From: an uncultured Acetatifactor sp.
GTDB lineage: Bacteria; Bacillota; Clostridia; Lachnospirales; Lachnospiraceae
DNA: 64,000 bases
Direction: 5' to 3'
Assembly (NCBI GenBank): GCA_910583845.1
Contig: CAJUAB010000008.1
Span: forward strand, 20,367-84,366
A model generated the notes under the pieces. That model saw only the letters and a list, made by a program, of their open reading frames with translations. It did not search any database and was not told the origin of the DNA. The position numbers and the translations under genes were made by a program. The first letter of the stretch is position 1, and each line of letters starts with the position of its first letter. Shown here piece after piece: positions 1 through 8,354 of this stretch.

Positions 1-81
1 CACGGAAACAATGGGCTTGTCCTTGGACAGGTCCTTGCCGTCATATGGGTGTATGCCACCCATAAAAGTCAACTTTCGCAT
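1..81 (-). CDS. rnfC: Electron transport complex subunit RnfC (N-terminus only)
   Basis: Only the first 27 codons lie in the window; the gene runs off the left edge. The peptide begins MRKLTFMGGIHPYDGKDLSK, which matches the conserved start of clostridial RnfC (KLTFxGGxHPYDGK...SKDKPI). RnfC is the NADH-binding peripheral subunit of the Rnf complex, which oxidises reduced ferredoxin with NAD+ and pumps Na+ or H+. The ATG at 81-79 follows an AGGAAAAG-like ribosome site. The gene would be first in an rnfCDGEAB operon leaving the window, divergent from the yprB-type gene. The identification rests on this short stretch, but the motif is distinctive. Confidence 0.8.
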   Translation of the reverse strand, partial: MRKLTFMGGIHPYDGKDLSKDKPIVSV

Positions 82-232
82 ACTCTTTTCCTACCTTCCG
101 ACTTTTTATGACATAGCTTGTCGAATCTGCTTCTCATACTAATATACTATTTTTTTTACAAAAATACTACAGTATTTTCAAAATTTGTGGTAAGATATAG
201 GTACTACCAAAAGTGAAATATGTGGAGGCCCT
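82..232. promoter_or_regulatory. Divergent rnfC / yprB intergenic region
   Basis: A 151-bp AT-rich spacer between two divergent genes, which must carry both promoters. Toward rnfC (minus strand) TTGTAA and TATGAG are 17 bp apart. Toward the plus-strand gene TTGTCG (118-123) and TATACT (143-148) are 19 bp apart. Neither is strong, so exact promoter positions are uncertain. Confidence 0.4.
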
Positions 233-1336
233 ATGAAGACAGAAGATGCCATAATGGAAAACCTTGTAATCAATTATCCCCTGGAAAATCTGGCTCCCCT
301 GGAGCAGATTCTCTTTCTGGATATAGAGACCACCGGCTTTACCGCCCGCACATCCTATCTGTACCTGATCGGCTGTGCCTATTACAGGGAGGGCCGCTGG
401 CGTACCCGGCAGTGGTTTGCCCAGAGTTATGTGGAAGAGCTGGAGATTATAAACGCGTTCTTTGAGTTTGCCGCTTCCTATAAGTATCTGATTCACTTTA
501 ACGGCAACAATTTTGACCTGCCTTTTATACAGCAGAAATGCGAGCAGCTCCGTCTGTCCTACAGCTTTGAGTCCTTTGAAGGGCTGGACATCTACAAGAG
601 AGTCAGCTGCTATAAATATTTTTTGAAGCTGCCCAACTGTAAGCAGAAAACCATTGAAAAATTTCTGGGTATCCAACGGGAGGACGCCTTCTCCGGCGGA
701 GAGTTGATCGGTGTGTACCACGACTATGTGAAGCAGCCTTCCGAGTTCGCGGAAAAATCGCTGTTTCTGCACAATGCGGACGACTTACAGGGTATGCTGC
801 GGATTCTGCCCATTCTGGCCTATTATGATCTTTTTGAGGGTAATGTGAAAGCCCGCAAAGTGCAGGCCAACTCTTATAAAGATGTAAATGGAAACCGGCG
901 GCAGGAGCTGGTGATGACACTCACTCTGCCCTGTACCCTCCCGGTAAATGTCTCCGCCTCCGCCAACTATTGCTATTTTAAGGGAAACGGAACGGAAGCG
1001 CAGCTCCGGGTACCCATCTATGAGGAAGAGATGAAGTATTTCTACACCAATTACAGAGATTACTACTACCTGCCCACCGAGGATGTGGCTCTGCACAGGT
1101 CCGTGGCATCTTTCGTGGATCATGAACACCGCGTGGCCGCCACCGCCGCCACCTGCTACACGCGAAAATATTCCTGCTATCTGCCTCAATGGGATGTGTT
1201 GATTGAGCCCTTTTTCAAGCGCGACTATAAGAGCCGGGAACTCTTTTTTGAACTCACAGATGAAATGAAGAAAAACCGCCCGGCATTTACAAGCTATGCC
1301 AATCACATACTGGCCATGATGGCCTCCACCTATTGA
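233..1336 (+). CDS. YprB-type ribonuclease H-like exonuclease domain protein
   Basis: A 367-residue protein of the YprB/DEDD 3'-5' exonuclease superfamily (RNase H-like fold). The first metal-binding motif FLDIETTGF is near residue 30, the second, HFNGNNFDLPF, near residue 90, and a third acidic site in LHNADDLQG near residue 180. The C-terminal half (about 200-367) has no recognisable catalytic motif and corresponds to the extension seen in Bacillus YprB. Its nucleic-acid substrate is not known. It stands alone on the plus strand, diverges from rnfC and is followed by a good terminator. The start ATG at 233 follows GTGGAGG. Confidence 0.8.
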   Translation: MKTEDAIMENLVINYPLENLAPLEQILFLDIETTGFTARTSYLYLIGCAYYREGRWRTRQWFAQSYVEELEIINAFFEFAASYKYLIHFNGNNFDLPFIQQKCEQLRLSYSFESFEGLDIYKRVSCYKYFLKLPNCKQKTIEKFLGIQREDAFSGGELIGVYHDYVKQPSEFAEKSLFLHNADDLQGMLRILPILAYYDLFEGNVKARKVQANSYKDVNGNRRQELVMTLTLPCTLPVNVSASANYCYFKGNGTEAQLRVPIYEEEMKYFYTNYRDYYYLPTEDVALHRSVASFVDHEHRVAATAATCYTRKYSCYLPQWDVLIEPFFKRDYKSRELFFELTDEMKKNRPAFTSYANHILAMMASTY

Positions 1337-1395
1337 TCCGGCTTCAAAACCTTTGCCTGTTATAAAGTGCTGATTTCATTGTTAAAGGTGCTGAT

Positions 1396-1427
1396 AAAGT
1401 CCCATGGAAATATTTCCATGGGACTTT
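1396..1427 (+). terminator. Intrinsic terminator after the yprB-type gene
   Basis: A perfect 15-bp inverted repeat, AAAGTCCCATGGAAA and its complement, separated by two bases and ending in TTTT on the plus strand. It lies 60 bp past the stop codon, between convergent genes, and may also slow transcription from the other side. Confidence 0.65.
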
Positions 1428-1546
1428 TCATGAATGATGTTGAAATTTCTTCTTCAGACTTTGGTTAAACACATATGGCCAACGCGTGTTCGAAAATATA
1501 TTTTTCGCATATGCACACTCCGCTTCCTATGATATTTGTACCAAAT

Positions 1547-2326
1547 TCAGACAGACCGCTCATAAAAGAAAGAACTCTTTCTGGTATACCCCAGATCCTT
1601 GTAATTGATAATCTGTTCCGTGCTGCCGATAAACAGAATACCACCCATTTTTAAGCTCTTCTGAAACCTTGCAAAAACTTCGTCCTTGGCTTCCTCCGTA
1701 AAATAGATCAGCACATTCCGGCATACGATCAGGTGGCAATCGTTGGGATAAGTATCTTTCAGCAAATTATGTTCTTTGAACTCCACCCGCGATTTGATCT
1801 CATCAGAAATCTTATAGGACGGCCCCACCTGCGTGAAATATTTCTTTTTCAGATCAGCCGGGACAGCCGCAATACTTCTGTCCGCGTACAGTCCCACCTT
1901 TGCTTTGGCGATCACCTGTTTATCCAGGTCAGTGGCGATAATATGAATCTGGCTCAGCGGCATATGTCTGGACAGAGCCATCACCAGGGAATATGGCTCG
2001 TCGCCTGTAGAACAGGCGGCGCTCCATATCTTCAGATTCTTGCCGAATTTGCTGACCAACTCAGGGATAATCTGCTCGTCAATGATCTTCCACTGTTCCG
2101 GATTACGGTAAAACTCGGACACATTAATTGTAATATAATTGACAAACTCCTCAAACAGAGCCTTATCCCCTTTAAGCGCCTGCACGTATTTGTCATAGCC
2201 CTTGATGCCATGTTTGTCAATCAGTGTGTCAATCCGCCGCTTCATCTGGCGCTCCTTATAAGCGTTCAGATCTATCGAAGTCAGATTGAATATCTGTTGT
2301 TTCAAATATCCATAATCATAATCCAT
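1547..2326 (-). CDS. cheR: CheR-type protein-glutamate O-methyltransferase
   Basis: SAM-dependent methyltransferase that methylates glutamates of chemoreceptors. The N-terminal helical CheR domain covers about residues 1-75 (FVNYITINVSEFYRNPEQW). The Rossmann SAM-binding domain follows, with WSAACSTGDEPYSLVMAL as motif I and HLIVCRNVLIYF later. An in-frame GTG at 2338 would add four residues, but ATG at 2326 is preferred because family members start close to the YxYxxFKQQIFN segment and an AAGG site sits upstream. No receptor, CheA or CheB gene is nearby, so partners must lie elsewhere. It sits downstream of rpsA on the same strand. Confidence 0.88.
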   Translation of the reverse strand: MDYDYGYLKQQIFNLTSIDLNAYKERQMKRRIDTLIDKHGIKGYDKYVQALKGDKALFEEFVNYITINVSEFYRNPEQWKIIDEQIIPELVSKFGKNLKIWSAACSTGDEPYSLVMALSRHMPLSQIHIIATDLDKQVIAKAKVGLYADRSIAAVPADLKKKYFTQVGPSYKISDEIKSRVEFKEHNLLKDTYPNDCHLIVCRNVLIYFTEEAKDEVFARFQKSLKMGGILFIGSTEQIINYKDLGYTRKSSFFYERSV

Positions 2327-2402
2327 CGCACTTGCCACACCTTACTTTTTTGTATCAGCCAACATGGTTCCACTCTGACGAAAACCGGAGTTCTGGTGCT
2401 TC

Positions 2403-3539
2403 TCAGTCCTCGTTCTCCGCAGCAATCACCGCGTCAATATCCACGGAAACAACATCCGCATCGCTGTCCTCTTCCCTCGCCAGGTCGGGAGCGCTGAGAG
2501 CTTTGATGCTGAGAGAGATCTTCCTGTCCGCCTCATTGAAGTCTACAATCTTGGCGGTCACTTCCTCGCCTACGCTGAGTACATCGGAAGGCTTGTCAAT
2601 ATGCTCCTTGGAGATCTGAGATACATGCAGCAGGGCGTCCACGCCGGGCTCCAGCTCTACAAAGGCACCGAAATCCGTCATTCTGGCCACTCTGCCGGTC
2701 ACAACATTGCCCACGGCAAACTTGTCAGCCGCATCCTTCCAGGGATTGGCATCGTCAAACTTCAGGGACAGGGCAATCTTGTTGCCGTTGATCTCCTTGA
2801 TCAGAACCGTCAGCTGCTGTCCCACCTTGAATACTTTCTTGGGATGCTCCACTCTGCCCCAGGACATCTCGGAGATATGCAGCAGTCCGTCCGCACCTCC
2901 CAGGTCAACGAACGCGCCGAAATCGGTAACGTTCTTCACGACACCGTCCACAATATCGCCCTCGTGTATTCTCGCGAACAGCTCCTTCTGTAATTCTGCC
3001 TTCTGCGCCGCAATCAGCTGTCTGCGGTCTCCGATATACCTTCTCCTCTTGGGATTGTACTCGCTGATCACAAACTCAATCTCCTGACCCGCGTATTTGG
3101 TCAGATCCTTCTCATAGGTGTCGGAAACCAGGCTGGCGGGAATAAAGATCCTCACTTCGTCAACTACTACGCTGAGACCCCCTTCCAGTACCTGCGTCAC
3201 GGTCGCCTTCAACACTTCCCTGTTATTATATGCTTCCTCTATGCGCTTGTTGCCTCTGTCCGCCGCCAGACGCTTGTAGGTCAGGACCACCTGTCCCTCC
3301 CCGTCATTCACTTTCAGAATCTTGACCTCCATGGTGTCTCCAACCTTAGCAACAGTGGTAAGATCCAGGCTCTGGTCATTGGAGTATTCGCTCTTGGTGA
3401 GAATACCGTCTGACTTGTATCCGATGTTGAGAACGATCTCGTCCGGCTTCACATCGATGACAGTGCCTTCAACTACCTCTCCTGCATGTATTGTTTTGAA
3501 TGATTCTTCCAGCATTTGTTCAAAAGTTAATTCTGACAT
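2403..3539 (-). CDS. rpsA: 30S ribosomal protein S1-like RNA-binding protein
   Basis: A 378-residue protein with four S1 (OB-fold) RNA-binding repeats at about residues 15-85, 100-170, 190-255 and 275-345. Each of the last two carries a typical TDFGAFVxL core followed by GLLHISEMSW or ALLHVSQIS. It fits the short four-repeat S1 of Firmicutes rather than six-repeat E. coli S1. The role is mRNA binding on the ribosome. The start ATG (3539-3537) has a strong GAGGAGG eight bases upstream, located inside the end of ispH; the genes overlap by 20 nt in different frames. The tail after repeat four is acidic. Confidence 0.9.
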   Translation of the reverse strand: MSELTFEQMLEESFKTIHAGEVVEGTVIDVKPDEIVLNIGYKSDGILTKSEYSNDQSLDLTTVAKVGDTMEVKILKVNDGEGQVVLTYKRLAADRGNKRIEEAYNNREVLKATVTQVLEGGLSVVVDEVRIFIPASLVSDTYEKDLTKYAGQEIEFVISEYNPKRRRYIGDRRQLIAAQKAELQKELFARIHEGDIVDGVVKNVTDFGAFVDLGGADGLLHISEMSWGRVEHPKKVFKVGQQLTVLIKEINGNKIALSLKFDDANPWKDAADKFAVGNVVTGRVARMTDFGAFVELEPGVDALLHVSQISKEHIDKPSDVLSVGEEVTAKIVDFNEADRKISLSIKALSAPDLAREEDSDADVVSVDIDAVIAAENED

Positions 3540-4395
3540 AATTTTGAACCTCCTCTATTAATTTATTTGGGGTGGAAGCCCCTGCAGTAATGCCCACCAG
3601 TCGAGCTGATTTAGGTAGTTCTAAATGCAAGTCATCCAGTGTCTGTATAAAATAGGTATTATCACACACTTCCCGGCAGATCTCATATAGCTTTGTGGCA
3701 TTGGAACTGTGTTTACCTCCTATTACAATCATTGCGTCAGCATTCGCTGCTACTTCCCGTGTCTCCCTCTGCCTGTCCTCTGTCGCGTTGCAGATGGTAT
3801 TCACAATACTTACATTGTAACCTTTTTTCTTAAGAATTTCAACTATAGTTTGAAATTTATTGTAATTAAATGTCGTTTGAGCCACTACAACCAGCTTTTT
3901 CCCCTCCGGAGGCACATATTTTTCGGCTTCTTCCAGGGTTTCAAGCACATCCACCGGGCCGTTGCACCATCCCACGATCCCCTGGATCTCGGGATGCTCG
4001 GGGCTACCCACCACAAGAATGTGTTCGCCCCTGCTGCTTTTTTCTTCCACCGTCCTGTGAATCCGTTTGACAAAGGGGCATGTGGTGTCAATTACCTCCC
4101 AGCCCTTCTGTTCCATGTACTGCTGCACTTCTCGGGGTACGCCGTGGGCTCTGATGATCACCGTGGCCTCCCTGCGGGCTGCGGGGCTGTCCCGGTCCGC
4201 CAGCCGCTCCAGCTCCCGGCGGTTCTCAATGACGCGCACCCCCTGGTCCGTCAGTTCCTTCACCACTTCCTCGTTGTTCACGATAGGACCATAGGTATAT
4301 ATAGTTTTCCCCGTTTGTATCTGCTCATACACGATATCCACCGCGCGTTTCACGCCAAAGCAGAAACCCGCGCCGGCCACCAGTCTGATCTCCAT
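3520..4395 (-). CDS. ispH: 4-hydroxy-3-methylbut-2-enyl diphosphate reductase (IspH/LytB)
   Basis: Last enzyme of the MEP isoprenoid pathway, a [4Fe-4S] reductase converting HMBPP to IPP and DMAPP. The 291 residues hold all three cluster cysteines: GAGFCFGVKRAVD near residue 12, DTTCPFVKRIH near 105 and NTICNATEDRQ near 200. The substrate-binding motifs RAHGV and HPEIQG are also present. Length is normal for single-domain IspH. In many clostridia IspH is fused to S1; here the genes are separate but overlap by 20 nt. The ribosome site GGAGGG lies within the end of cmk. Confidence 0.95.
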   Translation of the reverse strand: MEIRLVAGAGFCFGVKRAVDIVYEQIQTGKTIYTYGPIVNNEEVVKELTDQGVRVIENRRELERLADRDSPAARREATVIIRAHGVPREVQQYMEQKGWEVIDTTCPFVKRIHRTVEEKSSRGEHILVVGSPEHPEIQGIVGWCNGPVDVLETLEEAEKYVPPEGKKLVVVAQTTFNYNKFQTIVEILKKKGYNVSIVNTICNATEDRQRETREVAANADAMIVIGGKHSSNATKLYEICREVCDNTYFIQTLDDLHLELPKSARLVGITAGASTPNKLIEEVQNYVRINF

Positions 4396-4401
4396 CCGGC
4401 T

Positions 4402-5070
4402 TCAGCCCTCCTGTCTCCCGCAAAGTTCCAGGATTCTGTCAATGACCTGGTCCGGAGTCATATCTGAGCTGTCCACCAGCACGGCGTCCTCAGCCTGGCG
4501 CAAAGGGTTGGCTTCCCGGTGCATATCCCGATAATCCCTCTCCTCCATGTCCGCCTGAATCCGGGCCAGATCACATGTCTGTCCCCTGGCGGCCAGCTCG
4601 TCACAGCGGCGTCTGGCACGGACGGCGCTGCTGGCGGTGAGATAAATTTTCACGTCCGCGTCCGGCAGAACGCAGGTGCCGATATCACGGCCGTCCATAA
4701 TACAGTCCTCCCGGGCGGCAAGCTCCTTCTGCAAAGCAATGATGCGACTGCGCACAGCGGGCAGCGCGCTGACCTGTGAGGTGACCTTCCCCACCTCCTC
4801 CGTGCGGATACAGGCGTTGACATTCTCCCCGTTCAGGCAGACCACCTGTGCTCCGTCCTCGTATTTCAGAGTGATAACGGCATTGTCACAGCCTGCGATC
4901 ACGGCCCGCTCGTCCCCGGGATCAATTCCCTGTCGCAGGATATGCAGACCTATTGCCCTGTACATCGCTCCCGTATCCACATAGATGATGCCAAGTCTTT
5001 TCGCCACGGCCCTGGCAATGGTGCTTTTTCCGGCTCCCGCCGGGCCGTCCACAGCAATATTATAACTCAT
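4402..5070 (-). CDS. cmk: Cytidylate kinase
   Basis: Phosphorylates CMP and dCMP with ATP. The 222 residues show the P-loop VDGPAGAGKSTIARAVAK at the N-terminus, followed by YVDTGAMYRA, the CMP-binding region MDGRDIGTCVLPDADVKIYL near residue 130, and the lid RDYRDMHREANPL. The cmk-ispH-rpsA order is a known clostridial arrangement, with six bases between cmk and ispH, so the genes are co-transcribed. The start at 5070 follows AAAGGAAC. Confidence 0.95.
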   Translation of the reverse strand: MSYNIAVDGPAGAGKSTIARAVAKRLGIIYVDTGAMYRAIGLHILRQGIDPGDERAVIAGCDNAVITLKYEDGAQVVCLNGENVNACIRTEEVGKVTSQVSALPAVRSRIIALQKELAAREDCIMDGRDIGTCVLPDADVKIYLTASSAVRARRRCDELAARGQTCDLARIQADMEERDYRDMHREANPLRQAEDAVLVDSSDMTPDQVIDRILELCGRQEG

Positions 5071-5088
5071 ATGAAAGTTCCTTTCTTA

Positions 5089-5120
5089 TTTAGAGTACCG
5101 CCTCTTTAGAGTACCGCCTC
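5089..5120. repeat. Two tandem copies of a 16-bp unit
   Basis: TTTAGAGTACCGCCTC occurs twice with no gap in the 66-bp spacer between the baiN-like gene and cmk. It is a short local duplication. It is not an obvious promoter or terminator. Confidence 0.8.
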
Positions 5121-5136
5121 TTCTTTCCGGTGCCCT

Positions 5137-6492
5137 CTATTTTTCTTCTGCGGCGCTGGTGCCCGCCAGGTGTCCGGTGGACCATGCAATCTGTAGATTG
5201 TAGCCTCCCGTAAGGGCGTCCAGGTCCAGGAGTTCCCCGGCGAAATACAGGCCCTGTATCTTCCTGGACTCCATGGTGGAGGGGTTCACGTCCCGGACGG
5301 ATACGCCGCCTCTGGTAATAATCGCCTCCGCGAAGCCCTGTACCCCGGTCACCGTCATGGGCAGAGCCTTGATCAGTCCCACAAAGGCTCTGCGCTCCTT
5401 TCTGGTAATCTCATTCACCGGTTTTTCCGGGGGAATGCCTGACAGACGGATCATAACCGGAATCAGACGGGCAGGAAAAAGATGTCCTAACGCGTTCTTG
5501 AACTGTCTGTTTTTACTCTCCTCAAAATCCCGCAGTACTCTCCGGTCCAGCTGCTCTTCATCCAGAGCCGGCTTCAAGTCTATGGTCACCCCGGCTTCCC
5601 CCCTGCATTTTGACACATAGTAGCTGCTGGCACTCAGAACCAGCGGCCCGCTGATGCCAAAATGTGTGAATAACATCTCCCCGAAGCCATTGTATATTTC
5701 CCGGCCCTTGCTGTGCAGGCTCAAAGAGACATTGCGCAGGGATACGCCCATCAACTCCCCGCACCACTCCTCCCTGATCCGGAAAGGCACCAGAGAAGGC
5801 CTGCACTCTATCATATCATGTCCTGCCGCTTTTGCCAAGATATAACCGTCCCCGGTGGAGCCGGTACTGGGGTAGGACAATCCGCCGGTAGCCAGAATCA
5901 CCCGGTCAGCCTCCAGGCGTCTTCCGTCCTCCAGCAGAACTCCCCTTATCCTGCCGACCCGGGCATTTCTCTTTTTTCCCTCGCCTTCCGGCCGCGCATC
6001 GAAAGAATCCGGAGCCAACGGCTCGTTCTGTGTCCCGCTTTCCTGCGGACCCGGCTTTTCCCACCACAGCTCCTTCACTCTGGTGTGCAGGCAGATCTCT
6101 GCCCCCAGCCGCTTCAAGGCTCCGGTCAGGGCGGCAATCACATCCGAAGAATGGTCACTGACGGGAAAAACCCGTTCCCCCCGCTCCGTTTTCAGAGCGC
6201 ATCCCTCCGCCTCCAGGAATTCCATCATAGCCCGGTTGTCAAAGCCATAAAAGGCGCTGTACAGGAATTTAGCATTGGTCACCACATTGTCGAACAGATT
6301 TTCCATATCACCGGCATTGGTCACATTGCATCTGCCCTTGCCTGTAATAAACAGCTTCTTACCCAGCTTCTCGTTCCGTTCCAGCAGCGTCACCCGGATT
6401 TTACCGGCGGCTTTGCCGTCATGTCCCGCCCGGGCCGCCGCTATGGCCGCCATCATCCCGGCCGCCCCGCCTCCCACCACAATCACATGCAT
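5137..6492 (-). CDS. BaiN/RdsA family NAD(P)/FAD-dependent oxidoreductase (HI0933-like)
   Basis: Flavoprotein of the HI0933/YhiN/BaiN family. The N-terminus HVIVVGGGAAGMMAAIAAA is the dinucleotide-binding fold. ITGKGRCNVTNAGD follows near residue 60, GLSYPSTGSTGDGY lies in the middle, and the C-terminal FAD motif is LYFAGELLDLDALTGGYNLQ. Some members reduce bile-acid intermediates, but function is not established for most, so no substrate is assigned. The longest frame starts at GTG 6516; ATG 6492 is chosen because GGGAG lies nine bases upstream and the family begins just before the nucleotide fold. It is upstream of cmk on the same strand. Confidence 0.88.
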   Translation of the reverse strand: MHVIVVGGGAAGMMAAIAAARAGHDGKAAGKIRVTLLERNEKLGKKLFITGKGRCNVTNAGDMENLFDNVVTNAKFLYSAFYGFDNRAMMEFLEAEGCALKTERGERVFPVSDHSSDVIAALTGALKRLGAEICLHTRVKELWWEKPGPQESGTQNEPLAPDSFDARPEGEGKKRNARVGRIRGVLLEDGRRLEADRVILATGGLSYPSTGSTGDGYILAKAAGHDMIECRPSLVPFRIREEWCGELMGVSLRNVSLSLHSKGREIYNGFGEMLFTHFGISGPLVLSASSYYVSKCRGEAGVTIDLKPALDEEQLDRRVLRDFEESKNRQFKNALGHLFPARLIPVMIRLSGIPPEKPVNEITRKERRAFVGLIKALPMTVTGVQGFAEAIITRGGVSVRDVNPSTMESRKIQGLYFAGELLDLDALTGGYNLQIAWSTGHLAGTSAAEEK

Positions 6493-6534
6493 GCGTGTAA
6501 ACTCCCATCCGCTCACTCCGGCAGAACAGCATTG

Positions 6535-7449
6535 CTACTCTTCCCGCCGAAGTGAGTAATCAAGCATCGGCTCATCGTCAATAAAATTGATCTCATCATT
6601 CAGGTACACCTGATAATTATTCCAGGTTTCCTCCAGCAGCTCCAGATTCCTCTTTACCTCTTGAGGACATTTCAGACACATGGCCACCACCAGGGCATTG
6701 ATCACGCTTAATGGCGCCACCAGAGAATCCACAATGGAAACCATATCGCTGCGGGCCAGCAGATTGCAGGAGGAATACAGGTTCATGGGGGAGTGAATGG
6801 TATCAGTGATGGCAATCACCTTGGCGTTTCTGTCATTCGCCAGCTCCATGGCCTTCAACGTGCGCATGGAGTATCGCGGGAAACTGATGCCGATAAAGCA
6901 ATCCTTCTCGTCAATCCGGATCATCTGCTCAAAAGTTTCACTGACGCTGGTGGTCTTCAAAAGTACCACATTGCCCCGGATCATATTCAGATAAAAATGC
7001 AAAAACTCCGCCAGCGGCTCATTGCTTCGCAGTCCCATAATGTAGATATGGTCCGCCGCCAGAATCGTGTCTACCGCCGTCTCAAAGGCCGCGGCGTCCA
7101 GATGCTGTATGGTGTGCTGCAGTTTCTCCATATCCGCCGTAAGCACGGATGTCAAAATCTCGGACTGGGTGCTGTGTCCGTATTTGGCATCAATCTTCTG
7201 GACACTGCTGAGTTTGGTCTGCACACATCCTTCCAGGGCCCTCTGGAACTCCGGATAGCCCTTGTAGCCGATTCCGGCCGCGAAGCGCACCACTGTGGAC
7301 TCGCTGATCCGCAAAGCATCCCCCAGACGTGCCGCCGTCATGAACACGGCCTGATCGTAATGCTCCAGAATAAAAGCGGCGATCTTTTTATGTCCCTTGC
7401 TCATATCCCCATATTGTTCCCTGATCCTGTCAAGTACATCGTACTGCAT
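6535..7449 (-). CDS. MurR/RpiR family transcriptional regulator
   Basis: A 304-residue sugar-phosphate-responsive regulator. The N-terminal RpiR helix-turn-helix (about residues 1-77) contains ALRISESTVVRFAAGIGYKG. A SIS sugar-isomerase-type effector domain covers about 125-260 (IYIMGLRSNEPLAEFLHFY, IGISFPRYSMRT, AITDTIHSPMN). Such proteins usually bind phosphorylated sugars and control catabolic or cell-wall recycling operons. No sugar operon lies next to it, so the target is unclear. The ATG follows GGAGGAATAC. Confidence 0.9.
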   Translation of the reverse strand: MQYDVLDRIREQYGDMSKGHKKIAAFILEHYDQAVFMTAARLGDALRISESTVVRFAAGIGYKGYPEFQRALEGCVQTKLSSVQKIDAKYGHSTQSEILTSVLTADMEKLQHTIQHLDAAAFETAVDTILAADHIYIMGLRSNEPLAEFLHFYLNMIRGNVVLLKTTSVSETFEQMIRIDEKDCFIGISFPRYSMRTLKAMELANDRNAKVIAITDTIHSPMNLYSSCNLLARSDMVSIVDSLVAPLSVINALVVAMCLKCPQEVKRNLELLEETWNNYQVYLNDEINFIDDEPMLDYSLRREE

Positions 7450-7583
7450 CCAAAGTATTCCTCCGCCCTCGTTCCATACTCACAAACGGCTGGATTTTTT
7501 TCTGCGCGGCATGCATCGGGCGACACGCGGAAAATCACGGCATCCGGCAGTATCCTTGCAAGTCCGCCGCCTCGGTTTCATTG

Positions 7584-8132
7584 TTATCCGGCAAATTGTC
7601 CATAGACCTGTTTCAGCAGCGACAGAGTCTCCGCGTTTGACAGGTCATAATCCCCGGTCAGCGTCATGCAGGCGCTGCCGTGAATGAAAATCCACATCCG
7701 TGAAAAAACTTCCTCCGGGCGACGGCATCCCTCTGCCCTGGCCCGGTTAATCTCGTACAGCACATTGCCGTCACCGCCGTTCAGCAGATCGTAGGTACTT
7801 CTCCTGTTTTCTCTCCGGGAGAGAAAGAGCAGTTCAAACAGCCGGCCTTCCTCCCTCGCAAAGGCAATGTACGCCATTCCCAGATTGACAAAGGGTACAT
7901 GAGCCATCTGAGGATAAAGGCTATAAAAATCCTCAAAGAATATCGCCGCCTTTTCATAGACCGCATCCCACAGTTCCTCCATATTCTTATACACCCGGAA
8001 GATGGGTTGCGTGGAACATCCCGCTCTGGCCGCAACCTTCCGCGCAGTCACGCTGGCGAACCCCTCCTCCCGGGTCATGGCAAAAGCGGTGTCCAATATC
8101 TGTTCTGTGGTTATGCTTTCTTTTCTGGGCAT
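7584..8132 (-). CDS. TetR/AcrR family transcriptional regulator
   Basis: A 182-residue repressor with an N-terminal TetR helix-turn-helix (about residues 8-55: TEQILDTAFAMTREEGFASV then ARKVAARAGCSTQPIFRVYK) and a variable C-terminal ligand domain with no recognisable specificity. The start follows CAGGAG. A consensus promoter and a 14-bp palindrome lie just upstream, the usual layout for autorepression. Its other target is not evident; the oad operon ends 220 bp away on the same strand. Confidence 0.9.
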   Translation of the reverse strand: MPRKESITTEQILDTAFAMTREEGFASVTARKVAARAGCSTQPIFRVYKNMEELWDAVYEKAAIFFEDFYSLYPQMAHVPFVNLGMAYIAFAREEGRLFELLFLSRRENRRSTYDLLNGGDGNVLYEINRARAEGCRRPEEVFSRMWIFIHGSACMTLTGDYDLSNAETLSLLKQVYGQFAG

Positions 8133-8164
8133 ATTATTTCTCCTGACGCAATGGAACTGCGCAT

Positions 8165-8178
8165 ATAACGCTTGTTAT
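8165..8178. promoter_or_regulatory. Probable TetR operator
   Basis: Perfect inverted repeat ATAAC-GCTT-GTTAT touching the -10 box of the tetR-type promoter and covering the expected transcription start. The position fits an autorepression operator. Binding by the neighbouring TetR protein is inferred. Confidence 0.55.
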
Positions 8179-8205
8179 TTTACGTGAAAAATTTCCTCTT
8201 GTCAA
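8177..8205 (-). promoter_or_regulatory. Promoter of the tetR-type gene
   Basis: On the minus strand, TTGACA (8205-8200), a 17-bp spacer and TAAAAT (8182-8177), a near-consensus sigma-A promoter 45 bp before the start codon. Confidence 0.75.
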
Positions 8206-8281
8206 GTATTATATGCTCTCTTTCCTGTAAAAACATGCCATTCTTATCATTCTATGCCAATGGCGGACACCGGATATACTG

Positions 8282-8319
8282 CGCAGAAAAGCCGCCCTGT
8301 TTGTGGACGGCTGTCTGCG
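8282..8319 (-). terminator. Long hairpin downstream of the oad operon
   Basis: Two-part stem, CGCAGA with TCTGCG outside and AGCCGCCC with GGACGGCT (one mismatch) inside, 36 bp beyond the oadA stop. A T-tract is missing on the minus-strand side, so it is a weak terminator candidate or an mRNA 3'-end stabiliser. Confidence 0.45.
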
Positions 8320-8354
8320 TAATCTGTTTTTCCTATTCTGTTCTATGAAATTCC

